A DNA stretch of 64,000 nt from Pseudomonas entomophila. Its GTDB lineage: Bacteria > Pseudomonadota > Gammaproteobacteria > Pseudomonadales > Pseudomonadaceae. Positions 7,722 to 16,473 of this stretch are shown piece after piece (within the stretch, counting starts at the first letter, position 1; each line of letters opens with the position of its first letter). The position numbers were made by a program, and so were the translations under genes. The notes under the pieces are model-generated. The model had not been told where the DNA came from. It worked only from the letters and a program-made list of their open reading frames with translations, and searched no databases. The DNA is taken from NCBI RefSeq assembly GCF_029478665.1, contig NZ_JARPQB010000058.1:1-64000 (forward strand). The letters are read 5' to 3'.

Positions 7722-8600
7722 ATGCTGGATAACCTGGCGCTGTTCCTGGCCATCATCGAGAAAGGCAGCCTGTCGGCCGCAGGCCGTGAGCGGGGGCTGT
7801 CGCCGGCGACGGTGTCCGAACGCCTGTCGGCCCTGGAGGCCCATTACGGGGTGACGCTGCTCACGCGCACCACGCGTTCGCTCAACCTCACCGACGAAGG
7901 CCGCGTATTGGCCGATGGCGCGCGGCGCCTGCTGGCGGAGGCCGACGAGCTGGAAGGGCGCATCCGCCACGGCAGCGAGAATATCTCGGGGTTGATCCGC
8001 CTGAGCGCGCCGGTCGACCTGGGGCAGAACGTCATCGCGCCGATCCTCGACCGCTTCCTGGCGGACCATCCGCAGGTGACCATCGACCTCGACCTTACCG
8101 ATGGCTACGTCGACCTGGTGGGGCAGGGCATCGATTTCGCCATTCGCTACGGCACCCTGGCCGACAGCTCGCTACGCGCGCGGGCGCTGGGGAACAACCG
8201 CAGGGTGGTGTGCGCCGCGCCGGAGTACCTGCAACGCCATGGCATCCCAGCCCATCCCGATGAACTGGCGGGCCACGACTGCATCGTCATGCGCTTTGGC
8301 ATCCATGCCGAGCGCACTTGGCCGTTTCGCCTGGGGGGCAATGCGTACCCCGTGCGGGTCAGCGGGCGGCGGGTGGCCAACAATGGCGAGCAGGTGCGCC
8401 GCTGGGCGTTGGCCGGGCATGGCCTGTGCCTGAAATCGGTCCGCGATGTGCAGGCCGACCTGGACAGCGGCCGGTTGCTGGAAGTGCTGGCGGCCTATGG
8501 CGCGGGCGAGGTGGCGCTGCAGATCGTCTACCCGCCGACCCGGGTGCAGCCTCGGCGGGTGCGGGCGCTGGCCGAGGCGATCGTGGCACAGCTGGCCTGA
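7722..8600 (+). CDS. LysR-family transcriptional regulator (CrgA-like)
   Basis: A 292-residue LysR protein. The N-terminal winged HTH (residues 1-60) includes AIIEKGSLSAAGRERGLSPA and TRTTRSLNLTDEGR. The effector domain begins at about 90 (LIRLSAPVDLGQNVIAPIL) and contains GQGIDFAIRYG and the substrate-domain RVVCAAPEYL typical of the CrgA-like group. It is divergent from the Tat deacetylase gene. The shared intergenic region has a small dyad, TTTCG-N7-CGAAA, at 7702-7718 just before the start codon, a possible autoregulatory site. The effector is unknown. Confidence 0.9.
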   Translation: MLDNLALFLAIIEKGSLSAAGRERGLSPATVSERLSALEAHYGVTLLTRTTRSLNLTDEGRVLADGARRLLAEADELEGRIRHGSENISGLIRLSAPVDLGQNVIAPILDRFLADHPQVTIDLDLTDGYVDLVGQGIDFAIRYGTLADSSLRARALGNNRRVVCAAPEYLQRHGIPAHPDELAGHDCIVMRFGIHAERTWPFRLGGNAYPVRVSGRRVANNGEQVRRWALAGHGLCLKSVRDVQADLDSGRLLEVLAAYGAGEVALQIVYPPTRVQPRRVRALAEAIVAQLA

Positions 8601-8603
8601 GGC

Positions 8604-9161
8604 TCAGGCCGGCGTGCGCGCCCCGTTCAGGAACAGTTGCTCCAGCGCCTGGGCGGTGTTGGCGCTGGCCGCGCGCCCGCGGCGCTCGGCGTCGACCATG
8701 CCGTAGATCATGGTCATGAACATCTCGGTGAACACCGCCGCGCTGATGTCGATACGCAGCACGCCCATCTGCTGGGCGCGCAGGAAGAACGCATCCATGG
8801 CCTGGGTGTAGGCTTCCCAACGGCGGTCCTCAGCGTTGCCGAGCAGGGTGTCGGGGCGGTACTGGAACATCAGGAACACCAGCATTTCGCGGTGCTTGAG
8901 GTGTTCGGCGATCAGGTGGCGCAAGGCGTCCAGGGGTTCGGCTCGCTCCAGGTCGGCCTCCTGGATGACCAGGTTGAGCACCTGCTCGCCGTGGTCCTCG
9001 AGCAGGTTCACCAGGTTCTCCCGGGTGCCGCAGAAGCGGTGCAGGGTGGCCTTGCTGACGCCGGCGGTTTCCGCCAGCTCTTTCAGGGTGGCGCGCGGCT
9101 GGATCACGATGGCATGGGCCAGCGCCTTGAGCAGGCGTTCTTCTTGGAGGGATCTACGCAT
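8604..9161 (-). CDS. TetR-family transcriptional regulator
   Basis: A 185-residue TetR protein. The HTH lies at about residues 15-60, with ATLKELAETAGVSKATLHRF as the helix-turn-helix and recognition helix. The C-terminal ligand domain is alpha-helical with no motif naming a ligand. It lies tail-to-tail with the LysR gene (3-bp gap). Such regulators usually sit beside an efflux pump or oxidoreductase gene, but none is adjacent here: the next gene upstream is rlhA, facing the same way. Its own promoter region holds an inverted repeat (9236-9264), so autoregulation is likely. Confidence 0.88.
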   Translation of the reverse strand: MRRSLQEERLLKALAHAIVIQPRATLKELAETAGVSKATLHRFCGTRENLVNLLEDHGEQVLNLVIQEADLERAEPLDALRHLIAEHLKHREMLVFLMFQYRPDTLLGNAEDRRWEAYTQAMDAFFLRAQQMGVLRIDISAAVFTEMFMTMIYGMVDAERRGRAASANTAQALEQLFLNGARTPA

Positions 9162-9235
9162 GAATGACCTCGAGTCGATGATCGCCCGCGGGTGCCGATG
9201 GCGGGCGAAGGCTGACGAAAGATCGTGGACTATAA

Positions 9236-9264
9236 CATATGAGACGAAATTAGCTCATGTGAGC
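9236..9264. promoter_or_regulatory. Candidate TetR operator (imperfect inverted repeat)
   Basis: CATATGAG (9236-9243) and CTCATGTG (9254-9261) form an inverted repeat with one mismatch and a 10-base spacer; inside it GCTCA-TG-TGAGC (9253-9264) is a perfect short palindrome. It sits about 75-100 bases upstream of the TetR start in an AT-rich island (TATAACATATG) within GC-rich DNA, as expected for a promoter-operator. Binding is inferred. Confidence 0.4.
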
Positions 9265-9284
9265 CATTTTTAATTCTATGAATC

Positions 9285-9371
9285 TGTAGGAGCCGGCCTT
9301 GCCGGCGAACCAGGCAACGCGGTGTCTGACACCGGCCGCGCCGGTGTTCGCCGGCAAGGCCGGCTCCTACA
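9285..9371. repeat. Inverted pair of REP elements
   Basis: TGTAGGAGCCGGCCTTGCCG begins the left arm (from 9285) and its inverted copy GCCGGCAAGGCCGGCTCCTA ends the right arm (to 9371), separated by a spacer with its own small ACCGG/CCGGT stem. This is a typical Pseudomonas REP pair between the TetR promoter region and the 3' end of rlhA, and could act as a bidirectional terminator or mRNA stabiliser. Confidence 0.85.
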
Positions 9372-9376
9372 TGCGC

Positions 9377-11377
9377 TTAGTGGGGCGCGCGGGGGATGGT
9401 CTTGAGCAGGTCTTCCGGGCTGATGTGCCCGACCACCTGCGCCACTGCGCTGCCTGGGGTCGGCAGGTCGATGATGTGGCTTTTCATCTTGCCGATCACA
9501 TGCATCTCGCACGGCTTGCAGTCGAACTTCAGCGTGAGTACCTCGTCACCCTGGATCAGCTGCATCGGCGCGACCTTGGTGCGCACGCCGGTGACGCCCT
9601 TGGCCTGCTTGGGGCACAGGTTGAAGGAGAAGCGCAGGCAGTGCTTGGTGATCATCACCGGCACTTCGCCGTGCTCTTCGTGGGCCTCGTAGGCCGCGTC
9701 GATCAGTTGCACACCGTGGCGGTGGTAGAAGTCGCGGGCCTTCTGGTTGTAGACGTTGGCCAGGAACGACAGGTGCGACTCGGGGTACACCGGCGGCGGC
9801 GTGGTCTCGGCCTTGCGTGCGCCACGCGGGTGCGCCTTGACCCGCGCTTCGGTCAGCGCCTCGATGGCCTCGCGGCGCAGGGCCTTGAGCTGCGAGTTGG
9901 GGATGAAGTAGGCCTGCGGCGCATCGAGCTCGATGGCCGTGGCGTGGTACATCGTGGTGCCCAGCTGGCCGAGCAGGTCGTGCAGTTGATCCAGTGCCTG
10001 CTGCGGCTTGTTGGCGGCACCGAACGGCCCGTCGAGGGCCACTTGCACGCTGACCCCCTCTTCACTGCTGAGCGTGAGCATCAGGCGCTGCTCGCGCAGC
10101 ACCGCATGCCACTCGACACCCACGCGGCGCTCGGCGGAGGTGCGCTGCAGGGCTTGCTGCCAGTTATGGTCGAGGTTGCGCGACAGCGGGTGGTTGGGGC
10201 GCAGCTTGTGCAGGCCCTCGGGCATCTCGTTGGGCTCGACGCGGTAGCGGTAGCGCTTCTGGCCGTCTTCCTCGGATTCGCTCTTGAGCTCGGCGATGTT
10301 GGCGCGGAAACCCACGACTTCACGCTTGACCAGCACATTGAGGCCGTCGCCGTTGGTCAGCGGCACGTCGGTGGCCACCAGCAGGTCGCGCTTGCCGACC
10401 TTCTCGACCACGCCCACCGGCAGGCCGGTGAAGGTGGGGGAGTCGAAGGCGCCGATGTCGATCTTGCGATCACTGACGAAGTAGTCGGTGCTGCCGCGGT
10501 GGAAGGTCTTGTCCGGGTCCGGCACGAAGAAGTGCTCGGTGCGCCCGCTGGAGGCACGGGCCAATTGCGGGCGGTCTTCGAGAATCGCGTCGAGTTCCTT
10601 GCGGTAGTGGGCGGTGATGTTCTTCACATAGCCCACATCCTTGTAGCGGCCCTCGATCTTGAACGAGCGCACGCCGGCATCGACCAGGTCGCGCAGGTTG
10701 GCGGTCTGGTTGTTGTCCTTCATCGACAGCAGGTGCTTCTCGAAGGCCACCACGCGGCCCTGGTCGTCCTTGAGCGTGTACGGCAGGCGGCAGGCCTGGG
10801 AGCAGTCGCCGCGGTTGGCGCTGCGCCCGGTCTGGGCGTGGGAGATGTTGCACTGGCCGGAGAAGGCCACGCACAGCGCGCCATGGATGAAGAACTCGAT
10901 GGCCGCGTCGGTCTCGGCGGCGATGGCGCGGATCTGCTGCAGGTTCAGCTCGCGGGCCAGCACCAGCTGCGAGAAGCCGGCCTGGTCGAGGAACCTGGCC
11001 CGCTCCAGGGTGCGGATGTCGGTCTGGGTGCTGGCGTGCAGCTCGATGGGCGGGATGTCCAGCTCCATCACCCCCAGGTCCTGGACGATCAGCGCGTCGA
11101 CCCCGGCGTCGTACAGCTGGTGGATCAGCTTGCGCGCGGGCTCCAGTTCGTTGTCGTGGAGGATGGTGTTGATGGTGGTGAAGACGCGCGCGTGGTAGCG
11201 GCGGGCGAACTCCACCAGCTCGGCGATATCGCTGACTTCGTTGCAGGCGTTGTGGCGTGCGCCGAAGCTCGGGCCGCCGATGTAGATGGCGTCAGCGCCG
11301 TGCAGGATCGCCTCGCGGGCGATGCTCACGTCACGGGCAGGGCTGAGCAGTTCCAGGTGGTTCTTTGGAAGGGACAT
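9377..11377 (-). CDS. rlhA: 23S rRNA 5-hydroxycytidine C2501 synthase RlhA (U32 peptidase-like)
   Basis: A 666-residue U32-family protein very close in motif order to E. coli RlhA (YdcP, 653 residues), which is needed to hydroxylate C2501 of 23S rRNA. It begins ELLSPARDVSIAREAILHGA and carries the U32 cysteine-containing core SGQCNISHAQTGRSANRGDC and SQACRLPYTLKDDQGR. The C-terminal region, absent from the shorter TrhP (YegQ), has further Cys (CLRFSFNLCPKQAKG and FDCKPCEMHVIGKMK), fitting an Fe-S cluster. Start at ATG 11377 (MSLPKN), aligning with the E. coli N-terminus; the longer open frame reaches into a REP. It appears to be monocistronic. Confidence 0.93.
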   Translation of the reverse strand: MSLPKNHLELLSPARDVSIAREAILHGADAIYIGGPSFGARHNACNEVSDIAELVEFARRYHARVFTTINTILHDNELEPARKLIHQLYDAGVDALIVQDLGVMELDIPPIELHASTQTDIRTLERARFLDQAGFSQLVLARELNLQQIRAIAAETDAAIEFFIHGALCVAFSGQCNISHAQTGRSANRGDCSQACRLPYTLKDDQGRVVAFEKHLLSMKDNNQTANLRDLVDAGVRSFKIEGRYKDVGYVKNITAHYRKELDAILEDRPQLARASSGRTEHFFVPDPDKTFHRGSTDYFVSDRKIDIGAFDSPTFTGLPVGVVEKVGKRDLLVATDVPLTNGDGLNVLVKREVVGFRANIAELKSESEEDGQKRYRYRVEPNEMPEGLHKLRPNHPLSRNLDHNWQQALQRTSAERRVGVEWHAVLREQRLMLTLSSEEGVSVQVALDGPFGAANKPQQALDQLHDLLGQLGTTMYHATAIELDAPQAYFIPNSQLKALRREAIEALTEARVKAHPRGARKAETTPPPVYPESHLSFLANVYNQKARDFYHRHGVQLIDAAYEAHEEHGEVPVMITKHCLRFSFNLCPKQAKGVTGVRTKVAPMQLIQGDEVLTLKFDCKPCEMHVIGKMKSHIIDLPTPGSAVAQVVGHISPEDLLKTIPRAPH

Positions 11378-11455
11378 GTCGTTATAGGTCGGGCTGTCAC
11401 GGTAAGGCGGGCATTGTAGCGGTGATTTGCAGTGGGAGCATCCCCGGCCTGCTTT

Positions 11456-11542
11456 CTGCAGGAGCGGCTTCAGCCGCGATGAAGCCAACACGGTGCAGGG
11501 CACCCGCTTCGCGGGTGATCGCGGCTGAAGCCGCTCCTACAG
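11456..11542. repeat. Inverted pair of REP elements
   Basis: CTGCAGGAGCGGCTTCAGCC opens the left arm and GGCTGAAGCCGCTCCTACAG closes the right arm, with a CACCCGCTTCGCGGGTG hairpin between. It belongs to the same family as the element at 11-53. It separates rlhA from the downstream end of the lysE-type gene. Confidence 0.85.
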
Positions 11543-11583
11543 CGCTCACGCCATGAACAGCGGTTTGCCGGCGAACGGGGCCG

Positions 11584-12168
11584 TCACCCCAGCAGCAGAT
11601 ACCCCGCACTGGCCACCAGCAGCGTCGCCAGCCCTCGATTGAACAGGCGCAGCCGCCGAGGCTCACCCAGATACTGGCGAATCACACTGCCAGCCCAGGC
11701 CCAGCTGGCGATCGAGACGAAGCAGATCGGCCCGTAGATCCAGGTGAACAGCCACAACAGCGGCTGTTCACCCGCGGTGTACGCGCCGACCCCGGCCACC
11801 GCCGCCAACCACGCCTTGGGGCTCAGCCACTGCATGGCCGCGCCATGCCAGGCCGTGGGTGGGCGATGCTCGCCGTCGGCCTGCAGGCGGCCATCATCGC
11901 TGGCCAGTTTCCACGCCATGTACAGCAGGAACAGCACACCACCCCCGTGCAGTAGCCGCCCCAGCAGCGGCCAGCGCACGAGCAGCTCGTGAACGCCGAG
12001 GCCGGTCAGCACCAGCAGCGCGCAGAAACCGAGGGTGGCGCCGGCGACATGCCCGAGGCTGGCGCGCAGGCCATGCCGAGCGCCGCTGCCCAGGGCAACT
12101 ATATTGACCGGGCCGGGGGAGATGGAGGCCGCCAGGGCGAAGGCGGCCATGGACAATGACAAGCTCAT
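11584..12168 (-). CDS. LysE/RhtB-family amino-acid exporter
   Basis: A 194-residue inner-membrane protein with about six hydrophobic helices. The LysE/RhtB signature is at the N-terminus (SISPGPVNIVALGSGARHG), followed by GLRASLGHVAGATLGF, and a central QWLSPKAWLAAVAGV, the usual NPKAW-like motif. Members export amino acids or homoserine lactones; the substrate cannot be read from the sequence. Monocistronic, with a REP pair beyond its 3' end and no adjacent Lrp/LysR-type regulator. Confidence 0.9.
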   Translation of the reverse strand: MSLSLSMAAFALAASISPGPVNIVALGSGARHGLRASLGHVAGATLGFCALLVLTGLGVHELLVRWPLLGRLLHGGGVLFLLYMAWKLASDDGRLQADGEHRPPTAWHGAAMQWLSPKAWLAAVAGVGAYTAGEQPLLWLFTWIYGPICFVSIASWAWAGSVIRQYLGEPRRLRLFNRGLATLLVASAGYLLLG

Positions 12169-12342
12169 GGGCTGTGAACCTTGCTGTGATAAGGACGCCG
12201 GTATACTCGACGGTGCCAGCCGGCAGCGTATTGAACAAAAATGCCCTGGCTCATCTGTTACAGCTTTTGTAATAGTTTCGCGCTATCAGAAAAATCTGCT
12301 TCGATTGTAGGATCTACGTCCCATTTTTCGAACAAGGCTTAT

Positions 12343-12432
12343 ATGAGCACCTTCGCGGAGCCTCCCAGTCCCCGGCCGTCCCGGCCAACCTTCCCCCGTC
12401 CTTGTGACGCCTTCCCCGTGAGTACCCGCTGA
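12343..12432 (+). CDS. Possible 29-residue Pro-rich leader ORF ahead of the TerC gene
   Basis: A 29-codon frame starts at ATG 12343 with AAGG 5 bases upstream, encodes MSTFAEPPSPRPSRPTFPRP plus nine residues, and ends in TGATG: its TGA shares bases with the TerC-gene ATG at 12432. The TerC gene has only a weak ribosome-binding site of its own (GTGAG), so coupling is plausible. A run of prolines in such a peptide could slow ribosomes. Coding status rests on this arrangement only and could be chance. Confidence 0.35.
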   Translation: MSTFAEPPSPRPSRPTFPRPCDAFPVSTR

Positions 12433-14003
12433 TGGAATGGCTAGCCGACCCCACGGCCTGGCTGGGCCTGTTGACGCTGATCGTCCTCGAGCTGGTGCTG
12501 GGTATCGACAACCTGGTGTTCATTGCCATCCTGGCGGACAAGCTGCCGCCGCATCAGCGCGACCGCGCGCGGGTGATCGGCCTGTCGCTGGCGCTGATCA
12601 TGCGCCTGGGCCTGCTGGCCAGTATCTCGTGGATGGTGACCCTGACCGCACCGTTGATCGAAATCTTCGGCAAGACCTTCTCCGGCCGTGACCTGATCAT
12701 GCTGTTCGGTGGTGTGTTCCTGTTGTTCAAGGCCACCATGGAGCTGCACGAGCGCCTGGAAGGGCATGTCGCCCAGTCCGGTGGCGTGACGCGCCATGCC
12801 GCGTTCTGGCCGATCGTGGCGCAGATCGTGGTGCTCGATGCGGTGTTCTCGCTGGACGCGGTGATCACCGCGGTGGGCATGGTCGAACAGCTGTCGGTGA
12901 TGATGATCGCGGTGATCTTCTCCATCGGCATCATGATCGTCGCCAGCAAGCCGCTGACCCGCTTCGTCAACGCCCACCCGACGGTGATCATGCTGTGCCT
13001 GGGCTTCCTGATGATGATCGGCTTCAGCCTGACCGCCGAGGGCCTGGGCTTCCATATCCCGAAAGGCTACCTGTACGCGGCCATTGGTTTCTCGCTGCTG
13101 ATCGAGCTGTTCAACCAGCTGGCCCGTGCCGGTCGCAAGCGCAGCCTGCAGCAGCATCGGCCGTTGCGTGAGCGCACCGCCCATGCCGTGTTGCGGCTGA
13201 TGGGCGGGCGGCGGGTGGCGGCCGACGAACTGGGCGAGGAGATTGCCGACCTGGTCGAGGGTGGCGACGAGCAGGTGGTCTTCGACCGCCGCGAGCGAGT
13301 AATGATCAGCGGTGTGCTGAACCTGGCCGAGCGGCCGATCCGCACGCTGATGACCGTGCGCGCCAAGGTCGACGTGATCGACCTGTCGCAGTCCGCCGAG
13401 GCTATTACCCAGGTACTGGTCAGTTCGTCATACTCGCGCCTGCCGCTGATTCGCGATGGCCGGATCGAGGAACCGCTGGGCTTCGTGCACAAGAAGGAGC
13501 TGCTCAGGGAACTGCTGGCCGGCAATCAGCCGGACCTGGAAAGCCTGGCACGGACGCCGCTCAACCTGCTGGAGAGCTTCAGCATCCTCAACGCCCTGGA
13601 GCAGATGCGCGGGCAGTCCACGCACATTGCGTTCGTGGTCAATGAGTTCGGTGACTTCACCGGTGTGCTGACCATGACCGACATCCTCGAGTCGATTGCC
13701 GGCGAACTGCCGGACGCCAGCGAGGTCGAGGGGCCGGGCGTGGTCGAGGAGGAGGGCGGCTTCGTGGTCAGTGGCGCCCTCAACCTGGCCCAGATCCAGG
13801 CGCGCACCGGCTTCGCCGCCCGCGCCACCGAGGACTACCAGACCCTCGCGGGCCTGGTGATGAGCTTGCTGGATCGACTGCCGGTGGTCGGCGACCGGCT
13901 GGCCTGGAACGGCTGGACCCTGACCGTGGTCGCGGTGGAGGAGCGCCGGGTACGCCAGGTGCGCCTTACACCGAGCGCCGACGCTGGCGCAGCAGGTGCT
14001 TGA
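12432..14003 (+). CDS. TerC-family membrane protein with CBS pair and CorC/HlyC domain (YoaE-like)
   Basis: A 523-residue protein of the E. coli YoaE/YegH type. Residues 1 to about 235 are a seven-helix TerC domain with the family acidic motifs LELVLGIDNLVFIA and VVLDAVFSLDAVITAVGM. It is followed by two CBS motifs (about 300-430: RPIRTLMTVRAKVDVIDL, then GDFTGVLTMTDILESIAG) and a C-terminal CorC/HlyC (transporter-associated) domain from about 440. TerC relatives move or sense metals, notably manganese, and some act in membrane-protein metalation; the ion here is unknown. No manganese (yybP-ykoY) riboswitch was recognised upstream. A possible leader ORF overlaps its start. Its 3' end overlaps the convergent rarD gene by 38 bp. 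Confidence 0.9.
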   Translation: MEWLADPTAWLGLLTLIVLELVLGIDNLVFIAILADKLPPHQRDRARVIGLSLALIMRLGLLASISWMVTLTAPLIEIFGKTFSGRDLIMLFGGVFLLFKATMELHERLEGHVAQSGGVTRHAAFWPIVAQIVVLDAVFSLDAVITAVGMVEQLSVMMIAVIFSIGIMIVASKPLTRFVNAHPTVIMLCLGFLMMIGFSLTAEGLGFHIPKGYLYAAIGFSLLIELFNQLARAGRKRSLQQHRPLRERTAHAVLRLMGGRRVAADELGEEIADLVEGGDEQVVFDRRERVMISGVLNLAERPIRTLMTVRAKVDVIDLSQSAEAITQVLVSSSYSRLPLIRDGRIEEPLGFVHKKELLRELLAGNQPDLESLARTPLNLLESFSILNALEQMRGQSTHIAFVVNEFGDFTGVLTMTDILESIAGELPDASEVEGPGVVEEEGGFVVSGALNLAQIQARTGFAARATEDYQTLAGLVMSLLDRLPVVGDRLAWNGWTLTVVAVEERRVRQVRLTPSADAGAAGA

Positions 14004-14853
14004 AACCTTCGAGCACCAGCACCAGCACGGCGGCCCAGATCGGCAGGTAGGTGAGCCACTGGTCCGGGCCGATGGTCTCGCCCAGCAGCAGGGCGACACC
14101 CACCAGCAGCACCGGCTCGACGTAGCTGAGCAGGCCGAACAGGCTGAACGGCAACAGACGGCTGGCCAGCACGTAGGCGATCAGGGCGCAGGCGCTGATC
14201 GCCCCGAGCAGCGGAATCAGCCCGTACAGGCCGGGGTGTTCGGCGAGGTCGGCCGCCGACAGCGGGCCCTGGATCACGAAGTACAGGGCCCAGGGCAGCA
14301 GCAGGCACATGTCGCACCACAGGCCACCGAGGTGGTCGGTGCGGCAGCGGCGGCGCAGGACGAAGTAGATCGGGTAGCCGATCATCACCAGCAGCGTCTC
14401 CCAGGCGAAGCTGCCGTGCTGGTACAGCTCGTGGCCCACGCCCAGGGCCGCGCAGCTTACCGCCACCTTCTGCAGGCGTGACAGGCGCTCGCCATACACC
14501 AGCCGCCCGGTCAGGACCATGGCCAGCGGCAGCAGGAAATAGCCCATCGAGACTTCCAGGCTGCGCCCGTGCAGCGGTGCCCAGAGGAACAGCCACAGCT
14601 GCACGCCCATCAGCCAGGAGGTGCCGACCATGCCGAGCAGCAGGAGCGGCGTGCGCCGGACGCGCCCGAGCAGCTCGCCGACGCGCTTCCAGTCTTTGGA
14701 AACGAGCATGAACAGGGTGAGGCAGGGCAGGGTCAGCAGGGTTCGCCAGCCGAAGATTTCCTCGCCGTCCAGCGGCTTGAGGAAGGAGGTATAGAAGTAC
14801 ATCACGGCGAACAGGCAGGATGCCATGACCGACGAAACAATGCCTTTTGACAC
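13966..14853 (-). CDS. rarD: EamA-family transporter RarD
   Basis: A 295-residue protein with ten predicted membrane helices in two EamA repeats. RarD-specific stretches include GEEIFGWRTLLTLPCL near the N-terminus, LWLFLWAPLHGRSLEVSMGY in the middle and LLSYVEPVLLVGVALLLGE near the end. RarD was named from chloramphenicol-related phenotypes, but its true substrate is not established. The gene overlaps the convergent TerC gene by 38 bp and lies 33 bp downstream of the EAL gene's stop on the same strand, so it could be read as a separate unit or from upstream. Confidence 0.88.
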   Translation of the reverse strand: MSKGIVSSVMASCLFAVMYFYTSFLKPLDGEEIFGWRTLLTLPCLTLFMLVSKDWKRVGELLGRVRRTPLLLLGMVGTSWLMGVQLWLFLWAPLHGRSLEVSMGYFLLPLAMVLTGRLVYGERLSRLQKVAVSCAALGVGHELYQHGSFAWETLLVMIGYPIYFVLRRRCRTDHLGGLWCDMCLLLPWALYFVIQGPLSAADLAEHPGLYGLIPLLGAISACALIAYVLASRLLPFSLFGLLSYVEPVLLVGVALLLGETIGPDQWLTYLPIWAAVLVLVLEGFKHLLRQRRRSV

Positions 14854-14886
14854 GAATGCCTCGAAAACGGGAAGTGAGCGGTGGGG

Positions 14887-16473
14887 TCAGCCGCGCATGA
14901 TCTCAGGGGCCGCGCCTTGCGGCAACCGCGGGCTGCCGGGGCGCGCGGCCAGGGCCAGGAGCAGCTCGGCGATCGGCATCGGCCGGGCGAACAGGTAGCC
15001 CTGCTGGAAGTCCACGCCATGGTGGGCCAGGTAGTCGCGCTGGACGTCGGTCTCGACCCCTTCGGCGACGATGCCCAGCCCCAGCTTGGCGGACAGTTCG
15101 ATGATGGTGTCGAGAATGTGCTGGGAGAGCGCATCGCCACCGATCATGGCGACGAAACCCTGGTCGATCTTCAAGTAGTCGACCTTGAACTGGCGCAGGT
15201 AGTTGAGGCTGGACTGGCCGGTGCCGAAGTCGTCCAGGGCGATCATCACCCCCATCGCGTGAAGCTTTTCGAACAATGCCAGGGTGACCGGTGTCGGCTC
15301 GATGAGCTTGCGCTCGGTCAGTTCCAGGGTCAGCACCACGCGCCCGGGCGGGAAATGCTGGAGGAAGGTCCGGCAGTCGTCGAGCAGGCCCAGGTCGCGG
15401 CAGTGGTCGGCGGTGATGTTGATGCCGATGTGGAAGCCGTCCTCCAGCAGCGCGGCATGCGGGGCGAGCATCTGCGCGGTGTTGAGCATCAGGCTGCGGG
15501 TCATGGCGACGATCTGTCCGCTGTGCTCGGCATAGGGGATGAACAGGTCGGGGCGCACCAGGCCTTCGCGCGGATGCTGCCAGCGTATCAGCACTTCGAC
15601 GCCAGCCCAGTGGTAGTCGCCCTTGCGCACCACCGGCTGGAAGTAGGGGAGGAACTCGCCGGCCTCCAGCGCCCGGTGCAGTTCGGCGCGGGGCGAGGAC
15701 GCGCGGCGGATCTGCCAGCGGCAGGTGGCGCCGGCCAGTGTCCCCAGCACCAGCAACAGGCTGAGCAGGGCCGGATAGCGCGAGCGCATCACTTCGCCCG
15801 GCTTGTTCGCGCCATAGCCACCGTGCACGCTGATCGGGTAGCGGGTCGAGGAGAAGGTGGCCGCCGCACTGGCCGCGACGGGCGGGGTACCGTTGCGTAC
15901 CAAACCGTCCCGGCCCATCCAGTGGTTGCCCACCTGCACCTGCAGTTCTTCATCCTCGCCGATCAGGCGCAAGGCGGTGAGCAGATGATTGCCATCCACC
16001 GTGGCGATGGCGCCTCGGTCACCCTCGTTGATGCGGTAGGCCAGCAGCGGCTGGCCAGGTGTGACCGAGTTGCCGTCCATCAGCCACAGTTGCCCACCGG
16101 TGTAGTTACTGGCGTCCACTGGCTCGTCGAAATCGCCAAACAGCGAGGAGCAATACAGTGTGTCGCGCTCGAACAGGTTGGTGGAGCGCACGAAGGCGTT
16201 GCGCGTCACCTCGATGCGTAGCGCCAGTTGCACGTCCTGGCAGGGTTGGCCGGCCTTTGGTAGCAGGTGACGGGCGGCGATGGAGAGGCTGTCGAGCACG
16301 GTCTCGAGGTGTTTCACTACTTCGTGGGTGGTTGCCGCACTGTTGGCCTGAAGCTCACGCTCGGTCTGCCAGCGCATCACCGCCAGCCCGCACAGCAGCG
16401 GCAATACGCCCACGCACCAGGGGAGCAACATGCGCCAGCTCCAGCGGGCAGGGCGTTTGGGTGTCAGGGGCAT
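14887..16473 (-). CDS. CSS-motif cyclic-di-GMP phosphodiesterase (EAL domain)
   Basis: A 528-residue membrane protein (start at 16473, GAAGG about 10 bases upstream). Helix 1 at about 15-35, periplasmic CSS-motif sensor domain to about 232 (Cys108-Ser-Ser110; second Cys78 in GQPCQDV), helix 2 at about 233-252, then the EAL domain. The signature is EVL (VEVLIRW, 292-298) rather than EAL. The other active-site motifs are present: INITADH, LELTERK, ALDDFGTGQSSL, YLKIDQGFV, GIVAEGVET and QGYLFARP, so catalysis of c-di-GMP to pGpG is expected. CSS domains form a disulfide controlled by periplasmic redox (DsbA/B), which switches activity. An upstream in-frame ATG at 16557 is possible but less likely. 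Confidence 0.92.
   Translation of the reverse strand: MPLTPKRPARWSWRMLLPWCVGVLPLLCGLAVMRWQTERELQANSAATTHEVVKHLETVLDSLSIAARHLLPKAGQPCQDVQLALRIEVTRNAFVRSTNLFERDTLYCSSLFGDFDEPVDASNYTGGQLWLMDGNSVTPGQPLLAYRINEGDRGAIATVDGNHLLTALRLIGEDEELQVQVGNHWMGRDGLVRNGTPPVAASAAATFSSTRYPISVHGGYGANKPGEVMRSRYPALLSLLLVLGTLAGATCRWQIRRASSPRAELHRALEAGEFLPYFQPVVRKGDYHWAGVEVLIRWQHPREGLVRPDLFIPYAEHSGQIVAMTRSLMLNTAQMLAPHAALLEDGFHIGINITADHCRDLGLLDDCRTFLQHFPPGRVVLTLELTERKLIEPTPVTLALFEKLHAMGVMIALDDFGTGQSSLNYLRQFKVDYLKIDQGFVAMIGGDALSQHILDTIIELSAKLGLGIVAEGVETDVQRDYLAHHGVDFQQGYLFARPMPIAELLLALAARPGSPRLPQGAAPEIMRG

Noticed and set aside
12169..12431. A manganese (yybP-ykoY) riboswitch ahead of the TerC gene
   Set aside because: TerC-type genes often have one, but I could not find the conserved two-part core in this leader.
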